A stretch of 64,000 nucleotides of DNA from Polynucleobacter sp. MWH-P3-07-1 (lineage in GTDB: Bacteria; Pseudomonadota; Gammaproteobacteria; Burkholderiales; Burkholderiaceae). The position numbers and the translations under genes are program-made. The stretch lies in assembly GCF_018687555.1 (NCBI RefSeq), contig NZ_CP061296.1:930001-994000 (forward strand). Reading direction: 5' to 3'. This document shows positions 41,659-51,585 of the stretch, one piece after another. The notes below the pieces were generated by a model. It had not been told where the DNA came from, made no database searches, and saw only the letters and a list, made by a program, of their open reading frames with translations. Numbering within the stretch: the stretch's first letter is position 1; each line of letters begins with the position of its first letter.

Positions 41659-41687
41659 TTCGATATTCCTTTGATCTACTGGTCTAT

Positions 41688-42386
41688 TTAGGCCGCACGC
41701 AAAGTGCGCTGCTCAATACGTTTCTCGGGCAATCGATTAATCACTAAGCGATGCACATAAATCCCTGGCGTATGAATTTGATCGGGGTCAAGCTCGCCGT
41801 TCTCAACAATTTCTTCCACTTCGGCAACCGTGATCTTGCCTGCCATGGCAACTACTGGATTAAAGTTACGCGCGGTATAGCGATAGACCAAGTTACCAGA
41901 GCGATCTGCTTTCCAAGCTTTCACAATAGAGATATCAGAAACAATCGAGCGCTCCATGATGTAACGCTCGCCATCAAATACCTTTTCTTCCTTACCATCG
42001 GCAACCAAAGTACCGACACCCGTTTTTGTAAAGAAAGCGGGAATACCGCAACCACCTGCGCGAAGTTTTTCTGCCAAGGTGCCCTGCGGAGTAAATTCCA
42101 GCTCAAGTTCGCCAGCTAAGTATTGGCGCTCGAATTCTTTATTTTCACCAACATAGGATGCAACCATCTTCTTGACTTGGCGTGACTGTAAGAGAATGCC
42201 AAGACCAAATTCATCCACACCCGCATTATTCGAAATCGCCGTGAGGTTTTGCGCACCCAATTCCTTAATCGCCAAGATCAAAGCCTCTGGAATGCCACAA
42301 AGGCCAAAACCGCCTACAGCGATTTTTTGACCGTCCTTCAAAATGTCCCGCAAAGCGTCCGCTGCGGATGGGTAGGTTTTGTTCAT
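41688..42386 (-). CDS. scoA: 3-oxoacid CoA-transferase subunit A
   Basis: Alpha subunit partner: [17 protein letters not shown] (CoA-binding glycine loop), [15 protein letters not shown] and [13 protein letters not shown] are typical. Length 232. It is divergent from the ETF-ubiquinone oxidoreductase gene, with a 145-base gap that must hold both promoters. Confidence 0.92.
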   Translation of the reverse strand: MNKTYPSAADALRDILKDGQKIAVGGFGLCGIPEALILAIKELGAQNLTAISNNAGVDEFGLGILLQSRQVKKMVASYVGENKEFERQYLAGELELEFTPQGTLAEKLRAGGCGIPAFFTKTGVGTLVADGKEEKVFDGERYIMERSIVSDISIVKAWKADRSGNLVYRYTARNFNPVVAMAGKITVAEVEEIVENGELDPDQIHTPGIYVHRLVINRLPEKRIEQRTLRAA

Positions 42387-42531
42387 TAGTTAAGTCCCAA
42401 GATTGCTAAAAATGGAGAAAAGCTCATCATAATGCCTCTCCGATCCTGATTGGCTCTGGCTCAAATTGACGGGCTTTCAGCCCAATACCCTGCTTAGAAC
42501 TAAACTATGGTCTAGATCCCGGAGAGATGGA

Positions 42532-44202
42532 ATGAATTCCCAGCAGTTGCTTGAACAATTTGGCCCTCGAGAATCGATGGACTATGACTTAGTCATCGTC
42601 GGCGGCGGTCCTGCTGGCTTATCTGCCGCAATTAAAGCCAAACAACTTGCCCAATCCTCAGGCAAAGATTTCAGTGTTTGCGTCCTCGAGAAAGGCTCTG
42701 AGATCGGAGCCCACATTCTGTCTGGCGCCGTTATGGACCCCAAAGCCCTAGGGGAGCTTTTCCCAGACTGGCAAGCGCTGGGTGCACCTTTAGAAACACT
42801 AGTTAGCCAAGATCAATTTCTATTTCTGACAGAAGATCGCTCGTATTCTGTTCCAGAATGGGTTTTACCTGAATGTTTTCAGAACAAAGGCAATTACATT
42901 GTGAGCTTAGCCAATGTCACGCGTTGGCTAGGTCAGCAAGCAGAAGCGCTTGGTGTTGAAATCTTTCCAGGATTTCCTGCGGCAGACATTTTGTATGACG
43001 CACAAGGCGCCGTCTGTGGAGTCGTCACAGGCGCCATGGGCCTGGATAAAGCAGGCAATCCCACTGAACAATTTCAACTGGGAATGGAATTGCGTGCAAA
43101 GTACACTCTCTTCGCCGAAGGCTCTCGCGGCCATCTGGGCAAGCAACTCATCAGCCGTTTTGCGCTTGATCACGATTGTGACCCCCAAACCTATGCCATT
43201 GGTATTAAAGAACTCTGGGAAGTGGATCCAGCTCAGAGTAAACCTGGCCTCGTTGTTCATACTGCAGGTTGGCCTTTAGAGTCCGATACTTATGGCGGCT
43301 CTTTTTTATATCACCTAGGCAATAATTTGGTTGCAGTCGGTCTGGTAGTGGGCCTCGCATACAAAAATCCTTACCTCTCTCCCTTTGAAGAATTCCAACG
43401 CTACAAATTGCATCCCAACATTCGGGAAACCTTTGTCGGCGGTAAACGCTTGGCTTATGGCGCACGCTCTCTGACCGCTGGCGGACTCAATAGTTTGCCT
43501 AAGACTATTTTCCCCGGTGGTGCATTGATTGGTTGCGATGCTGGCTTTCTGAATGCCTCTCGCATCAAGGGCAGTCACGCCGCAATTAAAACCGGCATGC
43601 TAGCTGCAGAAGCTGCAGTGGCCGCCCTATCTGACAATCGCTCGCATGATGTCTTGGCTGCTTATCCGACGGCCTTTCAAAATAGCTGGCTTTATACCGA
43701 ACTGAAGCAGGCTCGCAACTTCAAACCTTGGATGTCTAAAGGACTTTACCTGGGGACTCTCATGGTGGGTCTAGAGCAAAAAATCTTTGGCGGGAATGTA
43801 CCTTGGACGATTCACAATCAATACGCTGATCATGAATGCTTAGAGCCTGCGAGCCAACATCAAGAGATTCAATACCCTAAGCCTGATGGCAAGATTAGCT
43901 TCGATCGCCTGTCCTCCGTATTTCTATCGAACACGAATCATGCTGAAAATCAACCAGCGCATTTACAGCTACAAGATGCAGCCATTCCAGTCAATCTGAA
44001 TCTCAAGACTTATGCTGGACCAGAGCAGCGCTACTGCCCTGCTGGCGTTTATGAGTACCTGGAGAAAGACGGGCAGCCCTGCTTACAAATTAATGCCCAA
44101 AACTGTGTCCATTGCAAAACCTGCGATATTAAAGACCCGAGTCAAAATATCATCTGGGTCACCCCTGAAGGCGGTGGCGGCCCCAACTACACTTCAATGT
44201 GA
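42532..44202 (+). CDS. Electron transfer flavoprotein-ubiquinone oxidoreductase
   Basis: Membrane-associated enzyme that passes electrons from ETF (fatty-acid and amino-acid oxidation) to ubiquinone. It has the FAD motif VIVGGGPAGLSAAIKAKQL and the C-terminal 4Fe-4S ligands (CPAGVYEY, CVHCKTCDIKDP). The start is the ATG at 42532, with GGAGAG 6 bases upstream; the frame is open from 42466. About 556 residues is normal. Its 3' end overlaps the convergent MFS gene by 9 bases. Confidence 0.94.
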   Translation: MNSQQLLEQFGPRESMDYDLVIVGGGPAGLSAAIKAKQLAQSSGKDFSVCVLEKGSEIGAHILSGAVMDPKALGELFPDWQALGAPLETLVSQDQFLFLTEDRSYSVPEWVLPECFQNKGNYIVSLANVTRWLGQQAEALGVEIFPGFPAADILYDAQGAVCGVVTGAMGLDKAGNPTEQFQLGMELRAKYTLFAEGSRGHLGKQLISRFALDHDCDPQTYAIGIKELWEVDPAQSKPGLVVHTAGWPLESDTYGGSFLYHLGNNLVAVGLVVGLAYKNPYLSPFEEFQRYKLHPNIRETFVGGKRLAYGARSLTAGGLNSLPKTIFPGGALIGCDAGFLNASRIKGSHAAIKTGMLAAEAAVAALSDNRSHDVLAAYPTAFQNSWLYTELKQARNFKPWMSKGLYLGTLMVGLEQKIFGGNVPWTIHNQYADHECLEPASQHQEIQYPKPDGKISFDRLSSVFLSNTNHAENQPAHLQLQDAAIPVNLNLKTYAGPEQRYCPAGVYEYLEKDGQPCLQINAQNCVHCKTCDIKDPSQNIIWVTPEGGGGPNYTSM

Positions 44203-45366
44203 TGTGATGGGCTGTTGATCCAGAGTTTGTGGTCTGAGTTTCTGTATCGCCATACCGGCTAAGCCGCAAGCAAAAGCGGCCATTACGAATACATCGCGGG
44301 GTTGCGCTAAGTCCCAAATCCAACCAGAGCACAGTCCCCCGAGGGTACCGCCCAGACCGTATGACACTGTTGCCATCAAGGCCTGACCTCTCGCCTGCAA
44401 TGGTCCTGTAAACCAACGCTGTAACAACTTGGTTGCCGCACTATGGTGAGCTGCAAAAGTTCCAGCATGCATCACTTGCGCAAGAATCAAAACCCATGTC
44501 AAAGGGAAAAAGGCAATCAAAATAAATCGCAATACCCCGACCCCAAATGAGGCTTGCAAAACAATCTCGGGTTGCAAGCGGCTAAGGACCTTACTCTGAA
44601 AGTAAAAGAAGATCACTTCAGCAGATACACCAAGCGCCCAAAAAAGGCCGATCTGAAATTTGTTATAGCCAAGCTTGCTGAGATAGAGAGAATAGAAGAC
44701 GTAGAGCGCTGCATGCGCAAAGATCATGAAAAATCCGGAGAGCAGAAACCAGCGCACATCGGGATTCAGTAATACGGACAGCAATTCTCCCTTCACCATC
44801 TTATGACGCTGCACCTTGGGCTCGTGCAAACGAAAGGTGACGATAGCCAAAAGTAGAAGAACCACCGCACCAACGATGGGATAGAGCGCAATACTCTTGC
44901 GTTGAAACAGCTCACCTGCAAACAGCACCATCGCAATAAATCCCAAAGATCCCCACAAGCGCAATCTTCCATAACGCTTATCAAAAGAATTGTCTTTAAA
45001 TAAGGCATGCACTGTCGCTGACTCTCCCAGTGGCATCAAGCTACTGAGAATGGTGTGCAGAATAAACATCCAAACAAAAAAGGCAATGTAGCTGTGAAGA
45101 TAAAAAATAGCCAAGAAAGCAAGACTTGCTAAGCAAGCGCAAAACCGAATAATGCCAATCCGGTTAGAGAGATAGTCGGACAACCAGCCCCAAGAAAAGG
45201 GGCCAATGATGCGGGTGATTTGCAACATCGACATCAAAACCGAGATTTGAATGACGTTAAAGCCTTGGTCAACAAAGAACAAACTCGCGTATGGGGAAAC
45301 TAAACCAACGTAAGCGAAATATAAAAAGAAAAAGGACCCGAAGGCCCAACGCACTGAAGGTGTCAT
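44194..45366 (-). CDS. MFS transporter (HcaT/LacY-like MFS_1 family)
   Basis: A 390-residue transporter with about 12 hydrophobic segments. The N-terminus (WAFGSFFFLYFAYVGLVSPYASLFFVDQGF) and GPFSWGWLSDY resemble the MFS_1-like group that includes 3-phenylpropionate transporter HcaT. Substrate cannot be assigned. Next to aroC (15 bases) on the same strand. Confidence 0.85.
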   Translation of the reverse strand: MTPSVRWAFGSFFFLYFAYVGLVSPYASLFFVDQGFNVIQISVLMSMLQITRIIGPFSWGWLSDYLSNRIGIIRFCACLASLAFLAIFYLHSYIAFFVWMFILHTILSSLMPLGESATVHALFKDNSFDKRYGRLRLWGSLGFIAMVLFAGELFQRKSIALYPIVGAVVLLLLAIVTFRLHEPKVQRHKMVKGELLSVLLNPDVRWFLLSGFFMIFAHAALYVFYSLYLSKLGYNKFQIGLFWALGVSAEVIFFYFQSKVLSRLQPEIVLQASFGVGVLRFILIAFFPLTWVLILAQVMHAGTFAAHHSAATKLLQRWFTGPLQARGQALMATVSYGLGGTLGGLCSGWIWDLAQPRDVFVMAAFACGLAGMAIQKLRPQTLDQQPITSH

Positions 45367-45381
45367 AGTCTTGTGCGAGAC

Positions 45382-46491
45382 CTACTTTGCGCCAGGTCTG
45401 GCTGCGGCTACGGCGGGAACCGATACTTTGACATCACCACACTGTGCGCGATGACGAAGAGCGTGATCCATTAGAACCAGCGCTAACATAGCCTCGGCAA
45501 TCGGTGTTGCCCGAATACCAACGCAAGGATCGTGACGTCCCTTAGTTTGTACAGTCATGGGTTTGCCTTCTAAGTCCACTGATTGCTTCGGGCTCAGAAT
45601 GCTTGAAGTAGGCTTGATTGCAATTGAGACTCTGAGATCTTGGCCGGTGCTGATACCACCCAGAGTGCCGCCGGAGTGATTGCTGGCAAAACCATCGGGA
45701 TGCATTTCATCGCCATGCTCACTACCCTTTTGCACTACCGACTGAAAGCCAGATCCAATTTCAACGCCTTTGACAGCATTAATTCCCATCATCACATGGG
45801 CAATGTCCGCATCCAATTTATCAAACAGAGGTTCACCTAAACCCATGGGTACATTTCGTGCGCGCACTTCAATCCGTGCGCCACAAGAGTCCCCCGCCTT
45901 ACGCAAGGCATCCATATAGGCTTCAAGCTCAGGAATAATCTTGGCATTCGGAGCAAAGAAAGGATTGCTCTCAATCTGCTGCTCATCCTCAAATGGAATG
46001 GTGAGCTCGCCCAATTGGCTCATATAAGCAAAGATCTCAGTGCCATACTGTTGACGCAACCATTTCTTAGCAATGGCTGCAGCAGCAACCACTGGCGCTG
46101 TCAGGCGCGCAGAAGATCTGCCGCCACCACGCGGATCACGCAAGCCATACTTATAGTGGTACGCATAATCTGCATGGCCTGGTCTAAAGGTTTGCAAAAT
46201 ATCGCCGTAGTCTTGGCTGCGTTGATCGGTATTGCGAATCAATAAAGCAATTGGAGTACCCGTAGTCTTACCTTCAAAGACTCCCGACAGAATTTCAACC
46301 TTGTCCTCTTCTTTGCGCTGGGTAACGTGGCGAGAGGTGCCTGGCTTGCGCCGATCGAGATCAGTCTGTAAGTCTGCTTCTGAGAGGGCCATCCCTGGAG
46401 GACAGCCATCGACCACCGCACCAATTGCTGGGCCGTGTGACTCACCAAAGGTGGTTACGGTAAAGAGAAGACCTAGAGTATTTCCTGACAT
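45382..46491 (-). CDS. aroC: Chorismate synthase
   Basis: Last step of the shikimate pathway, using reduced FMN. Signatures are [21 protein letters not shown] near the start, [29 protein letters not shown] and [15 protein letters not shown] near the end. Start placed at the ATG ending 46491 (MSGNTLG), the family N-terminus; the longer frame to 46557 would run into the CBS gene. Length 369. Confidence 0.96.
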   Translation of the reverse strand: MSGNTLGLLFTVTTFGESHGPAIGAVVDGCPPGMALSEADLQTDLDRRKPGTSRHVTQRKEEDKVEILSGVFEGKTTGTPIALLIRNTDQRSQDYGDILQTFRPGHADYAYHYKYGLRDPRGGGRSSARLTAPVVAAAAIAKKWLRQQYGTEIFAYMSQLGELTIPFEDEQQIESNPFFAPNAKIIPELEAYMDALRKAGDSCGARIEVRARNVPMGLGEPLFDKLDADIAHVMMGINAVKGVEIGSGFQSVVQKGSEHGDEMHPDGFASNHSGGTLGGISTGQDLRVSIAIKPTSSILSPKQSVDLEGKPMTVQTKGRHDPCVGIRATPIAEAMLALVLMDHALRHRAQCGDVKVSVPAVAAARPGAK

Positions 46492-46523
46492 AGCAACATT
46501 ATGGCATCTGTCAGAGAGAGTGT

Positions 46524-46979
46524 TTAGTTTGTAGCTTTCGTCGTGTCTTCTGGCCAATCCCGAATATAGGCCTTGAGCATGGAGTTTTCAAAATCCTGCG
46601 CTTCAACTACCGCATGGGCTACGTCATAGAAAGAAATCACGCCCATCAGCATTTTTTGATCAATGACGGGAAGGTAACGGGCATGCTCAACCAACATCAT
46701 GCGACGAACTTCATCCATTTCAGTTTCCATATTGCAAGTCAGGGGTTTTGAGTTCATTACTGAACGCACCTCGAGACCACCCAAACTGCCGTGGTGTTTT
46801 GCGAGTGCCTGCATCACCTCACGAAAAGTCAAAATACCAGCCAATTGATCGCCTTCCATCACAATCAAGGAGCCAATATCGTGATCACTCATGGTCAGTA
46901 CAGCTGAACCTAGGGCTGTGTTGGGTGGCACAGTGAATAATGTCCCGCCTTTTACTCGCAAAATATCCCGAACCTTCAT
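46524..46979 (-). CDS. CBS-domain pair protein
   Basis: A stand-alone CBS module of about 151 residues: two CBS repeats ([26 protein letters not shown]...GIL and [25 protein letters not shown]...GVISFYDV). Such proteins bind adenine nucleotides and act as energy sensors; no partner domain is present. The start at 46979 is set by GGAG 6 bases upstream. Confidence 0.88.
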   Translation of the reverse strand: MKVRDILRVKGGTLFTVPPNTALGSAVLTMSDHDIGSLIVMEGDQLAGILTFREVMQALAKHHGSLGGLEVRSVMNSKPLTCNMETEMDEVRRMMLVEHARYLPVIDQKMLMGVISFYDVAHAVVEAQDFENSMLKAYIRDWPEDTTKATN

Positions 46980-47061
46980 ACCCATCTCCGTTATTTTTGT
47001 TCTCTTATGGGATTCAATATAGTCTGAAGCCACTCTCAAATCAAGGGCAGAGAACGCGGGA

Positions 47062-47910
47062 TCAGTAGCGAATAACCCTAACTAAACCCGCTTTGATAGG
47101 GGGAAGATTAGCGACAATCACAGCGCCAGCCAAAGTGATCCACCACGTGAGATAAATCCAAATTAGCGCCAAGGGCAGAATCGCAAAGGCGCCGTAAACC
47201 GTTCTATAAAAACGGGCATTAGTCAAAAACAAACCAAAGCCAAATTTCATCAACTCAAAAAAGAATGCGGCAATCAAGGCGCCTGCAATCGCATCGCGCC
47301 AAGCCACAGTGGTGTAAGGTAAATATTTATAGGCCACCGTAAATACGGCTACTGCCAATAAGATGGGAGAGATCGTCGCAAAGGTGGCGAAGCCCATGCT
47401 CAGGGTATCGATCCAGCCCTCAGCTGCACCTAAGAGCAGACTGCTGAGATAAATTCCAAAGCCCAGCAAAAAAGGGCCAATCAATGTTGCCCCTGAGTAA
47501 ATCAGGATTTGATTCAACAATGGCCGGCGCCCTGAGAGCTGAAAGATCCGATTAAAAGCCTGCTCTACCCCTGCGATTGCCATCACACTGGTGACGATTA
47601 AGCCCAAGGTACTCACCAAGGTCAAACCTTTTGCTTGGCGAGAAAACTGATCTAAGTAAATAAAGACCTGCTGGTTCAAACCACCAGGCATATAGGTATC
47701 CAATAGCCAGGACTGAAAAGCCACTTTCATTCTGACAACCTTGGGCAAGGTCCCCAGCAAAAGGGATGCCACCGTAAACATCGGCACTAAAGCCAAGGTA
47801 GTGGTGAAAGCCAAATTACCAGCGGCTTGCGATAAATTTTGATGGCGATTACGCTCCCAGATCTCTTTAGCTAGAGCGAGCCATAATTGAGGATTCCGAA
47901 ACAGGTGCAT
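47062..47910 (-). CDS. YihY-family inner membrane protein
   Basis: A 282-residue membrane protein of the YihY/BrkB family, often mislabelled ribonuclease BN. Six hydrophobic segments and the typical AAGNLAFTTTLALVPMFTVAS and WRDAIAGALIAAFFFELMKFGFG blocks are seen. The molecular function of the family is not established. Its start is 19 bases from the divergent wrbA start. Confidence 0.88.
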   Translation of the reverse strand: MHLFRNPQLWLALAKEIWERNRHQNLSQAAGNLAFTTTLALVPMFTVASLLLGTLPKVVRMKVAFQSWLLDTYMPGGLNQQVFIYLDQFSRQAKGLTLVSTLGLIVTSVMAIAGVEQAFNRIFQLSGRRPLLNQILIYSGATLIGPFLLGFGIYLSSLLLGAAEGWIDTLSMGFATFATISPILLAVAVFTVAYKYLPYTTVAWRDAIAGALIAAFFFELMKFGFGLFLTNARFYRTVYGAFAILPLALIWIYLTWWITLAGAVIVANLPPIKAGLVRVIRY

Positions 47911-47923
47911 CGCCTTATCATAA

Positions 47924-48532
<609 letters not shown>

Positions 48533-48543
48533 TACCCAATCCC

Positions 48544-48930
48544 ATGTTTAAATTGCCCGCCAATAAAAACCCCTATCAAATCCTGGCCTTAGCAGCCTTC
48601 ATCGATTTGTTCATTTTGTGTGTCTGTTGGGAGTGGTTTCTCTCCCCATTGCGCCCAGAAGGTTCATGGCTCATCCTCAAGGCTTTACCTTTGCTGCTGC
48701 CCATGCGCGGCATCTGGAAGGGCAATGTTTACACCATGCAATGGGCTTCCATGCTGATCCTGCTTTATATCACCGAAGGTCTCGTCCGTATTAGCGAATC
48801 GGGCTGGAATTTCTACCTAGCAATCCTAGAAACCCTCCTTGCGACCATCGCCTTTATATGCCTTTTGATGTACTTGAGGCCGATTAAAGCCGAGGCCAAA
48901 GCCAAAAATAAGGCTCAATCTGAGGTCTAA
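48544..48930 (+). CDS. DUF2069 membrane protein
   Basis: A 128-residue protein with about four membrane helices (ILALAAFIDLFILCVCWEWFL, ILKALPLLLPM, WASMLILLYITEGLV, LAILETLLATIAFICLLMYL) and a charged tail. The central LPLLLPMRGIWKG and MLILLYITEG blocks match DUF2069 proteins that follow wrbA. Function unknown. Confidence 0.83.
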   Translation: MFKLPANKNPYQILALAAFIDLFILCVCWEWFLSPLRPEGSWLILKALPLLLPMRGIWKGNVYTMQWASMLILLYITEGLVRISESGWNFYLAILETLLATIAFICLLMYLRPIKAEAKAKNKAQSEV

Positions 48931-49055
48931 ATCCCCTTTTTTGACCATTAGAAGCCCTATTAAAGGAAAAACTGCCCTATTTTGAGGATTTTTTTGTAAT
49001 TCGTGTCATCTTTGCCCATTTAAGGGGCGTTGTATAGGGCATGGAGGTGACATAT

Positions 49056-49244
49056 ATGTCAACAAGACTCAAACGTTGGGCCCGCGCAATTCAACAAATT
49101 GATTTAGCTAAGAGAAGCGATCCTGAGACCGCCATTGGCTATCTCGATAGTAAATACCGTGATATCGCTTGGCGCTACATCCGAATTCTGGGCTTCGAGC
49201 ACACCATTAGCTTTATGGCCAGTAATAATTTCCATCCTGAATAA
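49056..49244 (+). CDS. Small conserved-looking basic protein (62 aa)
   Basis: A 62-residue protein, MSTRLKRWARAIQQIDLAKRSD onward, mostly helical with a WRYIRILGFEHTISFMA centre. A near-perfect ribosome-binding site (GGAGGTGA, 5 bases before ATG 49056) and a terminator right after the stop make it a convincing gene. I do not recognise a family. An in-frame ATG at 49041 is part of the ribosome-binding site region and is unlikely to be used. Confidence 0.75.
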   Translation: MSTRLKRWARAIQQIDLAKRSDPETAIGYLDSKYRDIAWRYIRILGFEHTISFMASNNFHPE

Positions 49245-49263
49245 GCTTTTCCAGGATCCCATC

Positions 49264-49295
49264 AAACCCTAGAGCTTCTGGTCTAGGGTTTTTTG
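49264..49295 (+). terminator. Rho-independent terminator
   Basis: AAACCCTAGA, loop of 8, TCTAGGGTTT followed by a T run. It ends the small-protein gene at 49244. Confidence 0.92.
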
Positions 49296-49398
49296 CTTTA
49301 TGGATGTCATAAAAGCTTGAAAGCCTATGCAATAAATCGTAGGATTAGCCTAAACCCCGCCCTGCTGTTGTGAGCGCACCCCATTAACAAGGAACATC

Positions 49399-49716
49399 AT
49401 GACCAAAAAATCGATTAAGAAGCTCACCAAGAAACTTCATAAATTAGAAGTTGCAAAAGAAAAAGTCGTCAAGAAGCTCAATAAAGCTTCTGTCAAACCC
49501 GCTAAAAAAGTAGCGGCTAAGAAGGCTGTCAAGAAAGTGGCAGCCAAAAAAGTAGCCGCTAAGAAAGCGCCTGCTAAAAAGACTGCAGCAAAAAAAACGC
49601 CTACCAAGAAAACAGTAGCTAAAAAGGTAGTGAGAAAAGTGGCTGCTAAGAAGAAGACTGTTGCTAAGAAAGCCGCTCCAGTAACTCCTGCAACCACCCC
49701 AACTAGCAACACATAG
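49399..49716 (+). CDS. Histone H1-like Lys/Ala-rich DNA-binding protein
   Basis: A 105-residue protein of which almost everything after residue 30 is lysine-alanine repeats (AKKVAAKK, PAKKTAAKKTP), like the C-terminal tail of histone H1 and the BpH1/HC-type proteins of betaproteobacteria and chlamydiae. Residues 1-30 form a charged helical segment (SIKKLTKKLHKLEVAKEKVVKKL). It should bind nucleic acid, or other polyanions, without sequence preference. The polyphosphate kinase gene starts 4 bases after its stop. Confidence 0.88.
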   Translation: MTKKSIKKLTKKLHKLEVAKEKVVKKLNKASVKPAKKVAAKKAVKKVAAKKVAAKKAPAKKTAAKKTPTKKTVAKKVVRKVAAKKKTVAKKAAPVTPATTPTSNT

Positions 49717-49720
49717 TTTC

Positions 49721-50524
49721 TTGAAAAAAGCTGCTGCTTTAGCAATCAAGCCACTCAAGATTAGCAAAAAGGAATTAACGTACGAGGCGGAGCTCCGGCT
49801 TTTGCAGATTGAGTTAGTCAAACTGCAAAAGCGGATCATCGCTAAAGGTGATCGACTGTTGGTCATCATGGAAGGCAGAGATACAGCCGGAAAAGATGGC
49901 ACGATCAAGTGCATCACGCAAAACTTAAGTCCGCGCGATACCCATGTCGTCGCTCTTGGTAAGCCGAGTGACCGCGAAGAAGGCGAATGGTATTTCCAAC
50001 GCTATGTCGCAGAGTTACCTAGCGCAGGCGAATTCGTAATCTTCAATCGGAGTTGGTACAACCGCGCTGGTGTTGAGAAGGTAATGGGATTTTGTACTGA
50101 TGCCCAGTACAAAGAGTTCATGGCGTCAGTCAATGACTTTGAAAGCCTGTTGGTGACCTCCGGAATCCAGATTTTTAAATACTATCTCGATATTGATAAG
50201 GCAGAGCAAGCGCATCGTTTAGCTGATCGCGCCAAGGATCCCCTGAAGCAATGGAAGATCAGCCCTATCGATCAGCAGGCTCAGAAGAAATGGCACGCTT
50301 ATAGCGTTGCTCGTGATCTCATGCTTGAGAAAACAACCAGTCCTGATGCGCCTTGGACTGTAGTCAATGCCAACGATAAAAAACTCACCCACCTCAATCT
50401 CATTCGAGATTTGCTTTCCAGAGTTGACTACCCTGGCAAAAATAAAAAATTACTGATGACTGATCCTCAAATTATCATGCCCTGCCTAGCAACGGCAATC
50501 AAGCTCCCTAAACTGGCCCCATAG
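49721..50524 (+). CDS. ppk2: Polyphosphate kinase 2 (PPK2)
   Basis: Transfers phosphate between polyphosphate and nucleotides. The Walker A loop is MEGRDTAGKDG, the lid region SPRDTHVVALGKPSDREEGEWYFQRY, and the Walker B-like segment FNRSWYNRAGVEKVMGF. Most one-domain class I enzymes have FDRSWYNR; here the aspartate codon is AAT (Asn). Length 267 is normal. The start is a TTG, 4 bases after the histone-like gene, with no clear ribosome-binding site, so it is probably coupled to it. Confidence 0.9.
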   Translation: MKKAAALAIKPLKISKKELTYEAELRLLQIELVKLQKRIIAKGDRLLVIMEGRDTAGKDGTIKCITQNLSPRDTHVVALGKPSDREEGEWYFQRYVAELPSAGEFVIFNRSWYNRAGVEKVMGFCTDAQYKEFMASVNDFESLLVTSGIQIFKYYLDIDKAEQAHRLADRAKDPLKQWKISPIDQQAQKKWHAYSVARDLMLEKTTSPDAPWTVVNANDKKLTHLNLIRDLLSRVDYPGKNKKLLMTDPQIIMPCLATAIKLPKLAP

Positions 50525-50554
50525 GCCATTGTAGAAACCGAACAAACCCTTCAA

Positions 50555-50581
50555 TTGACTGACATTGAATGGTGTTATAAA
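50555..50581 (+). promoter_or_regulatory. Candidate sigma-70 promoter of the DUF3313 lipoprotein gene
   Basis: TTGACT at 50555-50560, then TATAAA at 50576-50581 (15-base spacer; an overlapping TAAACA gives 17). It is followed by a GGAG ribosome-binding site before the ATG at 50608. Confidence 0.4.
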
Positions 50582-50607
50582 CATTAAATATACCCACTGG
50601 AGATTTT

Positions 50608-51282
50608 ATGAACCGTCGCAATCTACTCTCACTCTGCTATTTCATTCCGGCGCTTCTTTTAATTGGGGCCTGTAGCAATACTTCGAAATATTTAACGGAG
50701 CCAATGCCTGAGTCTGGCTTCTTACCGAATTACAAATTGTTGCAAGCAGTTACAGATACTCCACAAGATATTCGGATGTGGCGCTATCGTGATGCCAATA
50801 TTGATCCAAACAAATATACCGGCGTTATTTTGGAGCCGATTTACTTAAATCAAACCCAAACACAACAAGTTTCTGCTGAAACCCTCGCGCAAGTAAAGGC
50901 GACATTACAAGCCTCGATGGTCAATGCAATTAATGGCAAAAGCAATATCTCGATTGTTCAGAAGCCAGGTCCTGGTGTTGCCCGCGTTGCAGTCGGCATT
51001 ACTGGTGCAGAGATGTCAGCCAATAGTTTGCAGCCTTGGAACTTCACGCCGATTGGTCTGGCAGTCAATGGCGCAGCCTATGCTGCAGGTATGAATGCCA
51101 AGACCCCTGCCTTAGTCATCGAGAACAAAATTACGGATAGCCAAACTAATCAGCTGCTCGGCGAAGGCTTGATTACGATTCAAGGCGAATCTTTCAGAAC
51201 AGGTTCTGGCTCAGTAGAGGCGTTTACCGAGATGGCTAAAAAAGCAGTTCGTCAGGCTCTACAGTTATCCGCCAAACAGTAA
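50608..51282 (+). CDS. DUF3313 family lipoprotein
   Basis: A 224-residue lipoprotein (signal ending LLIGAC) with the DUF3313 pattern: FLPNYKLLQAV near the start, RYRDANIDPNKYTGVILEPI, and EAFTEMAKKAVRQAL at the end. Function unknown. It is followed 12 bases later by an EF-hand protein gene. Confidence 0.85.
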   Translation: MNRRNLLSLCYFIPALLLIGACSNTSKYLTEPMPESGFLPNYKLLQAVTDTPQDIRMWRYRDANIDPNKYTGVILEPIYLNQTQTQQVSAETLAQVKATLQASMVNAINGKSNISIVQKPGPGVARVAVGITGAEMSANSLQPWNFTPIGLAVNGAAYAAGMNAKTPALVIENKITDSQTNQLLGEGLITIQGESFRTGSGSVEAFTEMAKKAVRQALQLSAKQ

Positions 51283-51294
51283 ACAAGGTAATTC

Positions 51295-51567
51295 ATGAAA
51301 ACGCTATTGCATTGTGCTGCTGTGCTAGGTTTTGCTCTTGCGGGCTCGGGAGGTCAAATCACCGCCCAGGCTCAAACGCAAATGAGTGCTGAAGACAAGG
51401 AGATCATCGCTAAATTTAAGGCTGCCGATAAGAATCATGATGGCAAGCTCACTTTGGCAGAAGCTCAGGCTGGCATGCCAAGGGTTGCAGCACACTTCAG
51501 CTATATCGATAGTCAAGGTCGCGGTTACGTGACTCTTGACCAGATCCTAGCCCTAGCCAACAACTAA
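51295..51567 (+). CDS. Secreted EF-hand protein
   Basis: A 90-residue protein with a probable signal peptide (MKTLLHCAAVLGFALAGSGG) and an EF-hand loop, DKNHDGKLTLAE, with the acidic residues at the canonical 1, 3, 5, 12 positions; the second half (DSQGRGYVTLDQ) is a weaker copy. Likely periplasmic Ca2+-binding. It probably shares a transcript with the DUF3313 gene. Confidence 0.82.
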   Translation: MKTLLHCAAVLGFALAGSGGQITAQAQTQMSAEDKEIIAKFKAADKNHDGKLTLAEAQAGMPRVAAHFSYIDSQGRGYVTLDQILALANN

Positions 51568-51585
51568 AGCCCCTGCAATACCCTC

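Noticed and set aside
49437..49917. Two minus-strand frames with apparent membrane repeats opposite the histone-like and ppk2 genes
   Set aside because: They are complements of lysine/alanine codons, which give Phe/Leu/Ala strings; the plus-strand genes explain the region.
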